From contig OU744446.1 of the NCBI GenBank assembly GCA_916610825.1, positions 2,864,501 through 2,928,500 on the forward strand: a stretch of 64,000 nt of DNA. The letters are read 5' to 3'. Below the pieces are notes generated by a model. The model searched no databases and had not been told where the DNA came from. It was given only the letters and a program-made list of their open reading frames with translations. This DNA is from Haliclystus octoradiatus (lineage: Eukaryota > Cnidaria > Staurozoa > Stauromedusae > Haliclystidae). Shown piece by piece: positions 21,075 to 33,900 of the stretch (position 1 is its first letter; each line of letters starts with the position of its first letter). The position numbers and the translations under genes are program-made.

Positions 21075-22680
21075 GAACAATTGACTGGTATAACACGTTG
21101 TTGAATTTGAGTACTAGAAACAGGTAAACAGAAGATTAATGTTTCAAAACTCACGATGTCTAGGACTCTAGAAAACTTGAAAATAACACATAATAATAAA
21201 CTTGAGTATAGGGTATGCTACTGCAAGGTATTTTGATTAAAACGAATTGTTTATTAATGTATAATACGTCATCAAATCCTAAAATTAGCAAACTGTGGTC
21301 ATGATTATCTATAGTCTGTAAATTAATTAAATTATAACTGTGTTACGGCTACCTAAATCAATTATGGCTGGGTGTTATCTTGCAATCAAATGTTGGTCTG
21401 TGATATTAAATGTAGGAATGGACGAAAATATGGCTCAGTAATTGCTATAATTGATGGCGTATCAGCAACATACTTTTTACATAGATATAGGCCAGGGAAC
21501 AAGATATAAAGATTAAAGAATAATAAACATGTATTCCTTATCATCAAATTTGAATTAACAAAAACAAGGTTCATTGTTTGAAACTCAACAGATATTTTTC
21601 AAAAGTCAGTGGAATGATGTTCCTTCAGACGCGGGATCAGCCACATAAATATTACATTCGAGACAATAAAATCTTTCACTTGACCTTTTCATTCATTGTT
21701 ACAAAATATCAAAACAAACTCAGAATTTATTGTTAGGAAGAAATGGATCAACGCTACACAGATCAATATCATAACAAAACGCTTTATATTTATAACAAAG
21801 TTTAGAACCGCCATCTTTGTAAACTTGTAATTTTCTAAAGAATATCATTATTTCAGTGGTTATAACTTTTATTATTATTCAAATACTAAATAGGCTAAAT
21901 AGCCATATATAGGTCTGATTCATTTTTACCGGTTTAATACAAATATTGAAGTGTCTAGTAGGTACTGACTATATAATATAAAATTCAACTCTTTACCTTG
22001 CTTTTTACAACTTGACCTCTCACAATTCACAATATCAAAGAGAAGTCCCGAGAAAAGCAAGGGATAAATAATCTTGGAATTCAAGAAAACAGAAACACAC
22101 ATTTGGGATATCTTTTTCGTTATGTGAACATTTGTTATGGTCATTCTGCCAAAGTTCCATTTGAACAACCCCGTCGAAGCGCAATGGAACACACAAATCA
22201 TTGACTGCTCAATCTCAAACTAGTCTGGGCAAGTCTAAATAAGATAGACCAAGATAGACAAAAAAGTATACCAGGTTGAAATATACGATTAAGTCTTTTG
22301 TGAGAAGTTTCCGATATCGTGTAATATCCTGACACTGAAATGCTGCTGTTTAAACTGCCTGGATCAATGTCCTCCGATTTATCAATTCGTAGCCCTGTCT
22401 GTAGTCCGCACGCACCTCCTAAAGAAACAGACCTCCTAGGTCATACAAGACTGGGTGTGTCATTTTGTCTTCCAGAGAAAAAGAGATCACAATTTTCGAG
22501 GAACTTGGAAAATGACCTAAAAATTTATTAACTTTAAAAAAGTAAACCACAAAAATCCCAAAAACTATACCTCAAATTAAATTTTAACGATTTTTTACAG
22601 GACGGTTGGACATGTTGGACTTCTCTCGTCGGACAGCTAGTAGCTAATTTGTTTGATCGGCAATCAAATTATAGACTTGG
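21075..22680. other. Intergenic or basigin 3' region; no exon placed
   Basis: Lies between the HES promoter and the last recognised basigin exon. It may hold the basigin terminal exon and 3' UTR, but no candidate could be supported. Confidence 0.35.
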
Positions 22681-22689
22681 TGAAGATAA

Positions 22690-22758
22690 TTTGTTTGTTT
22701 AGCAAACAATTTAACGTCAGGCAGTTTGTTTGTTTAGCAAACAATTTAACGTCAGGTG
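22690..22758 (+). repeat. Short tandem duplication
   Basis: TTTGTTTAGCAAACAATTTA followed by ACGTCAGG occurs twice in a row with a unit of about 37 bp. Confidence 0.75.
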
Positions 22759-23943
22759 TTGATAATTAATGTAATACTAATACTAATCGTTAACAACTTC
22801 TGAAATTCAGAAATGTCCGGGCGCTGGAGTCAAACTCAGACTCGGGCAGGATTATCCATATTTCAAAAGGAGCAAGACTAGAGTGAAATGTTTGAAAGGC
22901 AGGAGCAAGAGTCGGATCCCGAGTTGAAATCCTGGTGATTCCTTAATAAGCATTGCAAAATTAAAATTGCCTGCTTGGGTATTCCAACATAGAGGTTAGC
23001 TTGGCTACGTATTTCAGGTTTGTGTAAACTAAAAATGGATAAACATTGAACTAAAAATAGAAACTGGTACACTATAAATAGAAAAACTTGAATACTGCTA
23101 CCAGTAACTGAAGTGCACATTTTATAGCTAAAAAGCTATTAATTTGGGTCAAATTAATTAAATATTATACATTAGTTAACACATTTAAATCTATATTTGT
23201 ACCAAAGATAGTAATTGTACTAAAGCAGTACTCCTCGATACATCTCCTAGAAATATCTTCTAATTAATTATCATAAACTTTTTACATATTTGGTGCAAGC
23301 AACTGTAAATAAAAGAGGTATAATTCTAAATTGTTTGTTTTGACTCATAAAGTCGTGAGAAGAAAAATCTTTGAAATGATACTACCAGGTTGTCATGGAG
23401 ATGCCAATCAAATCAATGTTTCCAATGATGATACAGTTTTCAAGTTTTAAAAGGACGTATTTGAAGATTTTACGCAACTGGATCTAAGATAAATAATGAA
23501 GATATTATTAATTAATTGATTAATCAATCATATTGTTCTTCAACCGGGATTTCGGGCGCTATGCCCATGGCTATGCCTGACAGCTACTATAAGAGAGGTC
23601 ACTGATGAGCGACCTTGACAGGGACGAAACACGTGTTAGATTGGTATAGCAAGCAGAACCAACAAGAAATATCGGGCCTAGGGAATTCTTAAAACAGGGC
23701 CCACAAACTTTCTCCATTATGTTGTTGTTGATTTATTTGTCAGAAATACTGACTGGCAAATAAAGGGAAGTAAACTTCACACTTACATATTGCCGCAATT
23801 ACATGTATCTATAATTATAACTACCATGTATCTATAATTATATACAATATACACATCGGTAGCTAATCATAATTTTGTAATAACAATCTGCTCCGAATTG
23901 TAATCTGTGTTACTATATTGCATGCCGTACTGGCCCGTATGTC
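22759..23943. other. No gene seen
   Basis: AT-rich DNA with no supported exon. It is either an intron or the 3' flank of the basigin-like gene. Confidence 0.35.
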
Positions 23944-24060
23944 CCAGAGCAATCTATTTACAAGAGTATGGACACTCTTCCATATGCCGCTCTCGGCTTC
24001 CATTGGACAGATGCCAGTCACATGATGTTCCATTTTCGTTCCGTCAAACCAAGGCTCGCG
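23944..24060 (+). mobile_element. Partial copy of hAT-like MITE
   Basis: Starts CAGAGCAATCTATTTACAAG and shares GGACAGATGCCAGTCACATG with the complete element at 17697-17978. The right terminus is missing. Confidence 0.7.
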
Positions 24061-24516
24061 AAATTTGAACAAAGCCCGCGAAAATAATATCATATCACTT
24101 TTTGTTCAAAAGCAAAACCTCGTTTTCCATGGAACGAAAATGGTGATTATCCAAGAGGGTGGAGTAAGTTGTAGCGTATGTATTATTATTTAAAATGAAT
24201 ATGGCATATATAATACATACGCTATGAAGGGTAAGCAGGGTAATTGCTCCGGGCCCCGGCCAATATAAAGGAGGTGTAAGGTAAACAAAATGAGAGAAAT
24301 GAGAGAAATGTAACCTCGGTTGCATACAGATGTATTTCGTAAAAAACATAGCGGAGCGTGAAAACATATTTTCAGGGCAATATTTGCCAAAATCCCCAGG
24401 AATTTTCTCTGTGGCTCTGTGATTAATGTACAAAAATACATAATACAAATAATTTATTATTATTAAATGCTCTACTACACTCATAATGATGAATTTCTCG
24501 TCACCAGCCGATTACT

Positions 24517-24577
24517 TAGCCTGTTCGCAGACTGTTTACCAAGTTTACATTTTGACAGTGAGTCTACGAGCAGCCTA
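24517..24577. repeat. TAGCCTG foldback element, deleted copy
   Basis: TAGCCTGTTCGCAGACTG at the left and GTGAGTCTACGAGCAGCCTA at the right share the arm sequence of the hairpin at 31861-31958, but most of the left arm is gone. Confidence 0.6.
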
Positions 24578-24867
24578 CCGATTACTATCGCCATACATAT
24601 TAATGCATTAAATACTATAACAGAGATCGGTACGAAGGCCTATTGTAAGTTGGCTAGCATCATGTGACATATACCAAATTTCCAATCATAGACAATACAG
24701 CAGTTGCTTATTAACAACATAAATCATGAATCTTTAAAGTTTTCTGTAGATATTTTTCTATTGATTAACGCTTGACTATCAGTCAGTTGACAGTATTAAT
24801 CCAAGAGTTCAATGCCCGGGGTTATATTCCAGTGTTATCAAATTGTAAAATAGGATTTCATACTTAC

Positions 24868-24932
24868 TTGAAACAGCTGTCAGTGTAACAGCTCCGGGTT
24901 CACCAGAATAAGCCACACCCGGTTCACCAGAT
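24868..24932 (-). CDS. BSG: Basigin-like, cytoplasmic exon with SGEPG repeats
   Basis: A 65-nt exon, acceptor TTGTTTAG, donor GTAAGT, with SGEPGVAYSGEPGAVTLTAV. It joins the preceding exon in phase 2 and leaves in phase 1. Confidence 0.65.
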
Positions 24933-27900
24933 CTAAACAATTGAAAACAACGCACCAGTTAATGGTACCACGTGCGAAAAAAACCTGGTTATAGATCGGA
25001 TTATCTGTTAAAAATATCCCCCACACAATTGGTATTCAAGTTGACTACATGTACTGAGAGCTGTGGATGATGTCATCAGGTATCTTTTTTATTGCCTCGT
25101 GTCGAAGCACTGTGCACGGTCGTAACTATCTGCTCCTGAATGGGGGAGGGGTTGTATTTGTAATTTTGTCAGACAAGATAGACCGTGCGGAATATGTGCA
25201 GCTGGAAGCTTCAGTACTGATCAATTCCTTCAAGATTTTATGTCTTGAAATTGCCTGAATTTTCTCAACTTTTTACTGGAGGGGGAATGGGGTTTCGAAC
25301 AGGATTTAAGGCAATGCCAGCAGTGTAAATGAATTCAAGCCTTGTCCAATCCATCTTTTGGGGCTAAACTGACAAACAGCCCCCGGTTAGAAGCATGTAG
25401 CATTAGCTGTAGCATTAAGCCCTATGATTAATCGGTAAGACTTAAAAAACGTAAATGTTAACCTTTTACATAATATAGTTACACACTAACTGAGTACCAT
25501 ATGAACAATTATAAAATACCAGCAACGAGTCAACCACATCGCTAAGATACTTTTAAAATAACAGACGTGTTATTGGAATTAAACAACCGCCGGTAAAATT
25601 TGATATCAATATCATTCACTCACTCATTGTACTTATCGCGCTCACTCGTCATGACAGAAATTTTTACAGCATGACGTCAGTAAACTTTCATTCTCCGTTT
25701 TGCAAGATTAGAAATTCTCACTTTTGCTTTAATATTTCTCAAAAAATACTTATCCGGTTATCGAAAAAACTTGGCAAAGTAATCAAGTCGCTTAGTTCAA
25801 TTTGTTTTTCAATTTCTTATCAGTCCACCCTATTATTACAGTTAAAATAGTAGCTTTTTCTTTGTTATGCAAAACAGAAAGCAAGAGAAATAGCAAAATC
25901 AAAGCCCCTCTGAGCCACGACTGGAAAACAGCGATTCATTCTAATGAAACAGTCAAAAATTGTGAGGCTCAAACTGTCACTCGAAATGTCACTCAAACTG
26001 TCAATCAAATATCTCACTTAGTGAAAACCAACTGAGAAAACAGCGGAAAATGGACCACACAAATATACATTTATAAGTATAGTTCATTTACAAAACGTGT
26101 GTTAGTAGCATCATACTTACTTTGGTAACAACGGAGAGGTTTCTTTACGATCAGCCGGTGACACTCCGTCAGCTAAATTAATAAAACAATAATAACACAG
26201 GATTAAATTTTTAATTTTAATAACTAAAACCATACAATAGTAATACATTATAGTAAGTTTGTATTTTGTTGTTGTTAGTGTGTATGGAAGAAACAAGGCT
26301 CGAAATGTACAAAGGGCTACTACATAAAATCAAGTTTGAATCCAGATTTTAAATGTTTTTTCAAACAAAGGCTTCTGGTCATTAGACTATTTAAAATAAC
26401 CCCAAGGGGGACTACACGTACTTTCATATTGTTGGCATACAGGGACCTTCACATATTGAGAAATTTAGAAAAATGTTTAGGGTATTTTTATTTTTTGACG
26501 TATACATTTGGATTTTTGACCAATATTTATCTTTTTATACCAAGGCAAAATATGTCCTTTGTAAAAAATTAATTTGGGGTATCCTTTTCATGATCTGAAA
26601 TTTTTATGGTCATTCCGCAAATTTATGTAGTAGTATAGTCCCATAGAAAAATTTAAATATTCAACATGATATTCTGAACTAATTAAATGTGCACCAACAC
26701 TAGTTCCAGACCCTTTTCATTTATATCTGAGTTTTAACAATAAGAGCCTGGAATTAGTTTCTATGCACGATAGTCAAAGTATCCAAATGATAGTTTGATT
26801 TTTTCTACGGGACTATACTACCACGCAGATGGTAGGTTTGCTGGTCATTCCAGTGCCAAAGTTTTATTTGAATAATTATTATTTCAGATCATGTTCCGTT
26901 GAAGTGCAATGAAAGTTACACCCCCGAGAAAATAACAAACATTCACACAACTATTTATATATGTATTGTTTAGTAATCATATTAATCATATACAAGCATG
27001 TAGATCGTATCTTCATTATCTGTATCTATTGTTTTGAACACTTTCATTTTTTATCTTGTTGAATTATGAGAAAATGTAACGACGTAAATATATTCAATCA
27101 TGTGAATTTCATTAGTTACTTATGACAACAGTTAAGTAACTATGACAACAGTATAAGCATAGTGATTTGGTTGAATGTTTTGTAATTTTAAATGTTGTCA
27201 TGTTCAATGATACACTGTAAATTGTCAAGTTAGGTTGCTTTTGGTCACGTCTTACTCTTTAGTGAAGTGATGTTCATTGTAACATGACAGTTGACCATGT
27301 TAGGTTACTTCTTGGTCACGTCTTTACTCTTTAGTGAAATGATGTTTATTGTAACATGACAGTTGACCATGTTTCATATATTTGTTTTTGATGCACGATT
27401 CGATTCTCTGCTAGGCTATAGTCACATACTATTGAATTGAATTGAAATAAAAATGAGGCTCTAGATAGTCATGGTTCGAAATGTGCAAAACAAGCATGTC
27501 TTTTTTATCTTCAACCATGTTCATTCAAACGTGAAAACGAAATTATAACAAGGCTTATTAATTTTAACAACATTGGCAACAAAATTTCCCCAGCACTGGT
27601 AATTCTCTTATCTAATTAATTGTGACAAAATTGAGGAAAAATTGTATAGCTTTGAAATACAAAATGCAACATCTTTCTCGGGAGTTTAAAAACGGAGTCA
27701 TCGATGATTCTACTGTTTTACTTTTATTTTGGGGCTATCCATAAAGTACGCATTCAGTAAATGTTCCTATGTTTGATATACCCTCCCTCCTGTACGCTTT
27801 TAGAACACCCCCTTCTGCGTATGTACCCACCATTTTGTAGCCCCACCCCGTATATTTTACAAATTTTGTTATTGTTTCAAAAAGTATACAAATGAAAACT

Positions 27901-30900
27901 TTTTCAGTGGGAAATAAAACATTTTTAATATAGTTTATAGTTGATATCGAAATTATAGTTTATATTTTTGCTATAAATAGTCGTTAAAAAACTGATAACT
28001 AATTGCATTATCGTAAAAGAGTACTACAGAGACAGTTAAGATGCGTATGTACTTTGATGATTGACATCCCCCCATCAGTGTACGCAGTCGTACCGTACGA
28101 CCCCTTCCACTTAAATGAGTATGCATTTTACGAATGGCCCTTTATTTACTTGTAACAAAATTAGCAGCCAAGCTTTCAAAGTGACAAATCCAATATATTT
28201 GACTAAATCCTTTAAAGAACGTCTTCTTTAACATCACCCATTATTAGAACACAATTCTGGAACAAGCTTACATTTGAACAATCAAGCGAACAAACAATCA
28301 AGGATGCTTTAAGCTGATCAATTTTGACAAAATAAATTAGCTTTTTTTAAAAAACGAAAAATGCCACACTCTAATTCCTCTAGTCAGATGTTTCTAGAAA
28401 TGAACCATTAGTAAAATTTATAGCTTCTACTTTCTATCTACTTTCTAAGATACAAACCAAGTTCATGTCAGTTGTAGCTCCATTAATAACACCGATGAGC
28501 AATGACTCATGAAGCCATATTTTTTAAACGTGGTCTGGGTAGGGTCACTCGGGAGCAGTATATATATGAATGATTTATTTATTTAAAAGAATGTGAAAAC
28601 TAAAGTTTCAAGACTAAAATGTTCTTAATTCTGCATTAAAAATGTATCTATACATAGAGATTACTTCATGGTTGATGAGCGCGTACGATTTTTATGCACG
28701 AGTTGGGATAGAATGTCAAACGTACAAGTGAAGCTAATTGATTTTTGTATCACCAGTGGAAAAACATCGTACGTCCAATCAGAAGCCGCGTACCATGCTT
28801 TTTCACTGTCGAAAGGAATGGAATACGATTTCTACTTCACCGAATTTTAGTATAAATATCTGTACTGTATATAGCTTACCTTAATAACAAGCAAACGAAA
28901 AAAATCAGACATTCATATTTGCTACTATTAGTTTCACGCCAAGGCGATCATCCCTTGGCATCATCATCATCAGAATGATCGCCTCAGCGTGAAACTAATA
29001 GTAGCAAATATGAATGTCCGATTTTTTCGTTTACAGTGAAACCTGTATATAACGGCCAGATACCAGAGGTAGATAACTTGACCATTATAGACAGGTGGCT
29101 TTTATATGCAGGTTTGATCCAATAGAAAACACTACTTTAGACATTGCAAGAGTGACCACTATAGACAGGTGGCCGCTGTATAGAGGTGACCGTTGTAACA
29201 GGTTTGACTGTATTTATTATTAAACAGCTCTGCATTTATGGCATCGAGCACTATTGAAACAGCAAAGACAACATAAGTACCTTGATATTATTATTATAGC
29301 TTATCTTATAATAATAAAGATAGGTTTATCTATCGTCAGATGTGATTGTGCTCAATACCGATTAAACATTGGCAGAGCTGTAATGCATAAGGATGGTGAC
29401 TGAGTCAAAGAAAACACATTTTTAATTTCTGTTACTATAGTTTCACGCAGTGTGCGATCATCAGACAGTTGGTACTCAAATTAAGAATGTGTTTTCTTTG
29501 ACTCAGACACCATCCTTACGTATATCTTATCTTATAAATGCATATCTTCAAAAACTGAGCCTCGCCAGATGAGTAATTAAATTTTCCAGAATATTTGCTT
29601 CAATGTTTTTATAACTAGAGTGTAATTAACATTTGGGTTTCAAATAAAAAGGATAAATACTTAATCATTTTATGAATTTTAACTTTCTGCTAGATCCTTT
29701 ACAGTATTTCTATTGGTTCATTCCCTCATTTATACATTTTTTTTGTAAAAACGTTCGGCTGAGGCTAACAGTGTTCTTAAATTCTTTACGATCCTCAAAG
29801 TATTCTCATAAAAAGAAAAAACTATTAGATATTTTGGTTAATAAAAAGACTTACTGTCTCTTCTTTTTGTTTACTATAAATTACACATTATTTTGGAATA
29901 GAAATTATTAACAAACGTTTAAATACTGTTACAAAAATTATACTAAAATAAATAACTTAATGAACATATTTTACTGAAATCTGAAATTAATTTCCCCTTT
30001 CAAAAACATTTAAACAATTATTATCGATCGTCTATTCAAATTTATATACAAATTTTATAACTAATTTTCTGAAATTATTTCCCCCTTATGAATATTTGTC
30101 TATCTTTCTACTTATTAACACGTATAAAATTATAAAACAGTCTTTAAGTAATGTGAAAATACAGTATAGTACGCATTTGTAAATATGTAAATGTATCGTC
30201 ATGGAAACAAGTGACCATTATAGTCGAAGGCCATTGACTCTATAATTACAGGTTTTGCACACTTTGTGAGTCTGGCAATCACTCCACTGAAAACATAAAA
30301 ATGTAAAAAGTGTGTGAGTCAAACACAACAGTGCTGGAGAAAAGATATTTACAATAATACATACGCGAAACATCTGTAATATATCTGTGAATACTTATGC
30401 AGTAGAAATTTTTAAATAAAAATTTAAAAAGATTGTATTTGATTGTATTCTGTCTAGTGATCGTTTAACAACGTGACATTTTAAACGACAGAAAAAATGC
30501 GGTGTTTTTCTTGACTCTATTATTATATATATTAATTTAATATGTCAATTTATACCTATAAATGTGAATGTCTGTGCGTATGTGTGTTCGTGGTGGTTTT
30601 CAAAATTTTCTCATCCATTTCAAAATCAAATGAATCAAATAGTATATTATCTGATAGATAATTGCAAATAATTGTACCTAACAGGCTCTCGTTTTACGAA
30701 TTTTCCTCAAGTTGCTTTGTATATCGAAAGAAACTGTTATTTCACAAATTGATTTTGTATTGCATCTTGGAACCGCCATGCTATGAACCGCAATTTGATT
30801 TAAAAAATGTTCCACATTAGTTATTTGTTTGTCTTGACAGCCAGAAAATGTCAAATTTAGTTTTAATTCAGTCTAAATTAACCAATATAAGATTAACCAC

Positions 30901-33900
30901 CACACAACAGCCACCTCTCTATAGTGGCCATTTAATTGTACTGCCCAAAATGGTAAGACTCTATTAGAATATAATAATATTACGTCTTACAGTCAATCAC
31001 TGAGAGTCACCCAGTAAGCACAAGTGCTTTTTGTGCTTGTTTACCGAGGGACATTAACACATTCACATAAACAAATAATTACTAATGATAAACATGGTAT
31101 CAAATGTTACTTGCTCTACTAGATTCTCAATTCATTGCTATAGAACTGTTAAATTAGGAATTCAATTCTCCATGTAGAATATTCAATAAAATACATAACA
31201 TTCAATTCTCTCTCTAGATGTATAGGCTAGAAATTTATTTGAGATAATTAATGCTGTATCATTTTACAAATTTTAAACCATTTCTAGCTTAAATTCTCAG
31301 TTAAAATAGTAATTCAGTTTCACACGACACATGTTGATAACAGTGTTTGTTTCGCTGAATTGTCTATCCTGTATAAAGGTTTGTTTTGTTATTATTATCA
31401 TCATTATAGTACCATTAGAAACACATCAAAATAATGATTGTCTACCAAGTCTATTTTGAAACTTTTGAACCTAGTCAGTCGTCAGTAATTGAGACGGTAT
31501 TGTAAAGGTATCAGTTTGTAGCCTGTGTGCAGCTTATGTTTCTAAGCAAAACAAACTACTGTTTTGCTTAGAAACATTTTGAGGCTGCACTCAGGCTAAT
31601 TCAATCGTTCTAAATACAAAATATTGTTGAAAAGCACTTATAATTTAATTAATGAACTAAAATAAATAGTACTACAGTGTAACCCGCTTAAGTGCAAGTC
31701 AAGATTGTCAACGGTTTTCATTGCATTTATCCGAATTTGCAGTTATCCAAAATTGTTTAACAATGACTTGACCAGAAAATTGTTCAACGGGTTTCAAAGC
31801 CAGGTTGCAGATAAGCGGAAAATTCACTTATCCGAATTGCACATAAGCGGGTTACACTGTAGCATGCTCGCAGATTCACTGTCAAAATGTAAACTTGGTA
31901 AACAGTAGTCTACTGTTTGCCAAGTTTACATTTTGACAGTGAGTCTGCGAGCAGGCTAGTTGCACTGTAGTTACTTTTGCACATATCACGTGTCACATGA
32001 TACTGATAGGTGACATAAAGTCATGTGTAGTAGTTGAGCACACTGATAGGTGACATAAAGTCATGTGTAGTAATTGAGCACCTCTGTTAGGTAGTGAGGA
32101 GTTGCCGTTGACGAGATAGTTTTGATTATTTCTTGATTATATTGTGATCAGTATTAAAGTTATTCTTACAGTTTGTTTATATAACATTGCGTTTTTATTA
32201 AATCAAGCTTTACCAGATTATACTCTTTCATCGATAAATAGGAGTTGAAGTGGCTAGAAGAGCAATCAACTTCTCCCAATCAAATTTAAAATAAAATAAA
32301 ATATTTATCATGCGATTTGTTAATTATCACGTAATCTTTAACACGCTCTATACTCTTTATTTTTTGACGGAATTACTTCGCCTAGTTGATAGCCTATTTA
32401 CTTCATTATCTTTTAGTGAAATAAGTTTTATTAAATTCTGAGAGGGTCAGGGTTTTTTTATTTGCAAGTTGAGTGACCCTCTTCAGTTTCGAGCCACTAA
32501 CAAAACTTTGTCAACAAATTTCGAATAGGGAATTAAAAATAATGGTTATATTTCCATACCTATGAGCCGACCAATCAAATCACAGGTTTATGATCGACTA
32601 TGATGTCATAATTTAGAATAGATAATCACTTACCGGTATCTGATCTTTTTTTTTTCTTGTGTGATTTCTTGTAAGCTTCATAAGCGGCAATGATTATAAC
32701 AAGAATAATGGTTTCAATGATAATACCAATGAACGGCCAAACTGCACCAATCGGATCTAAATGAATAAAACATACAGTTAAACATGTATATAACAGTCAG
32801 CTATGAGAGAGAGAGAGAGCTAGATAAATTGACCACTATATAGATGGTTTATTCAATTAGAAATTACTATTTTGGACATTGCAAGAGTGACCACTATAGA
32901 CAGGTGACTGATAAGTAGAAGTGGCCTAACCGTCTACAGAACAGAATATATTTTTGCCTTCGCCTAAATACTTTCTTTTCAAGGTGCCTGCAAATAGTTT
33001 GAGCTGCTGACATGAGAAAGGATGTTATTTTAAGGGAAATGGCAATGATTGGAACATGCTTGAAACAAAGACCTTACATGCTTGAAACAAAGATATTACT
33101 TCATAAAGACCTAGAATAACAATCCTTTTGTAACAACAATTTGTAATCCTAATACTTTTGTAACTTTGAAAGTTGTACATGTAGTAGTTTTATCTATTGT
33201 TGTCAGTGTGCTTGCGACATGTGGCCCCGTTTATTGAGCGAGCCCTGCTGGCCGTTATATTCATTAATTTAGATGAATTTACAAATATGAAAGTTTTACC
33301 TCTTACTCGAAGGCGTATTGAGATGAAATTGTTAGTAAATTTGCTCGATGCATGACATTGATAAACACCACGGTCAGTATATGTCACATCAGATATGGTC
33401 AACACATTATTGATCTGATTGCTGTCGTTGCTCAGACGATAACGACTGCCACTACCAACTAAGGAGGAAGGAAAGAGAATATATTATAGGACTGCAGGAC
33501 TAACAGGATAGGCAAACTTTTCTGTCTAGGATTCATTGAAGCATCAACTTAAACATCTCACTCTTCAAATTACTTACAGGAATTGGCTTTGATGGCAGAG
33601 TGATAAGGTCAATGACCAATTATCAAGAACAGAAGAGTGGTACGGTCGACTTTAGTAGGGCTATAACGTCTCAATTACTACTACCATACAGTGATATACT
33701 ATGTGCACTGGTCGTTTAGTGGTAAAGTGTTCACCATCAGGGCTGGAGGTTAGGGTTCGATTCCTCGTCGGTGCACATGCACTTTCGTTATTTCAATTGT
33801 AACTTCATCTCATTGTTAAGTCCAAATAACACATCCCTCAGATAGCCATCCAAGCATAGTGATTTCCGTACTGGTTAGGCATTCAAGTTACACTATGCCA

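Noticed and set aside
21926-22201. Candidate last exon of the basigin-like gene
   Set aside because: The frame has no acceptor that joins phase 1 from 24868 and gives a convincing tail.
29672-29911. A 79-codon Phe/Lys-rich open frame
   Set aside because: AT-rich low-complexity sequence with no splice or family support.
33703-33776. A genuine tRNA gene
   Set aside because: The GTGCAC ends could pair, but the internal arms are not convincing without a covariance model; treated as a SINE head. tRNAscan-SE would decide.
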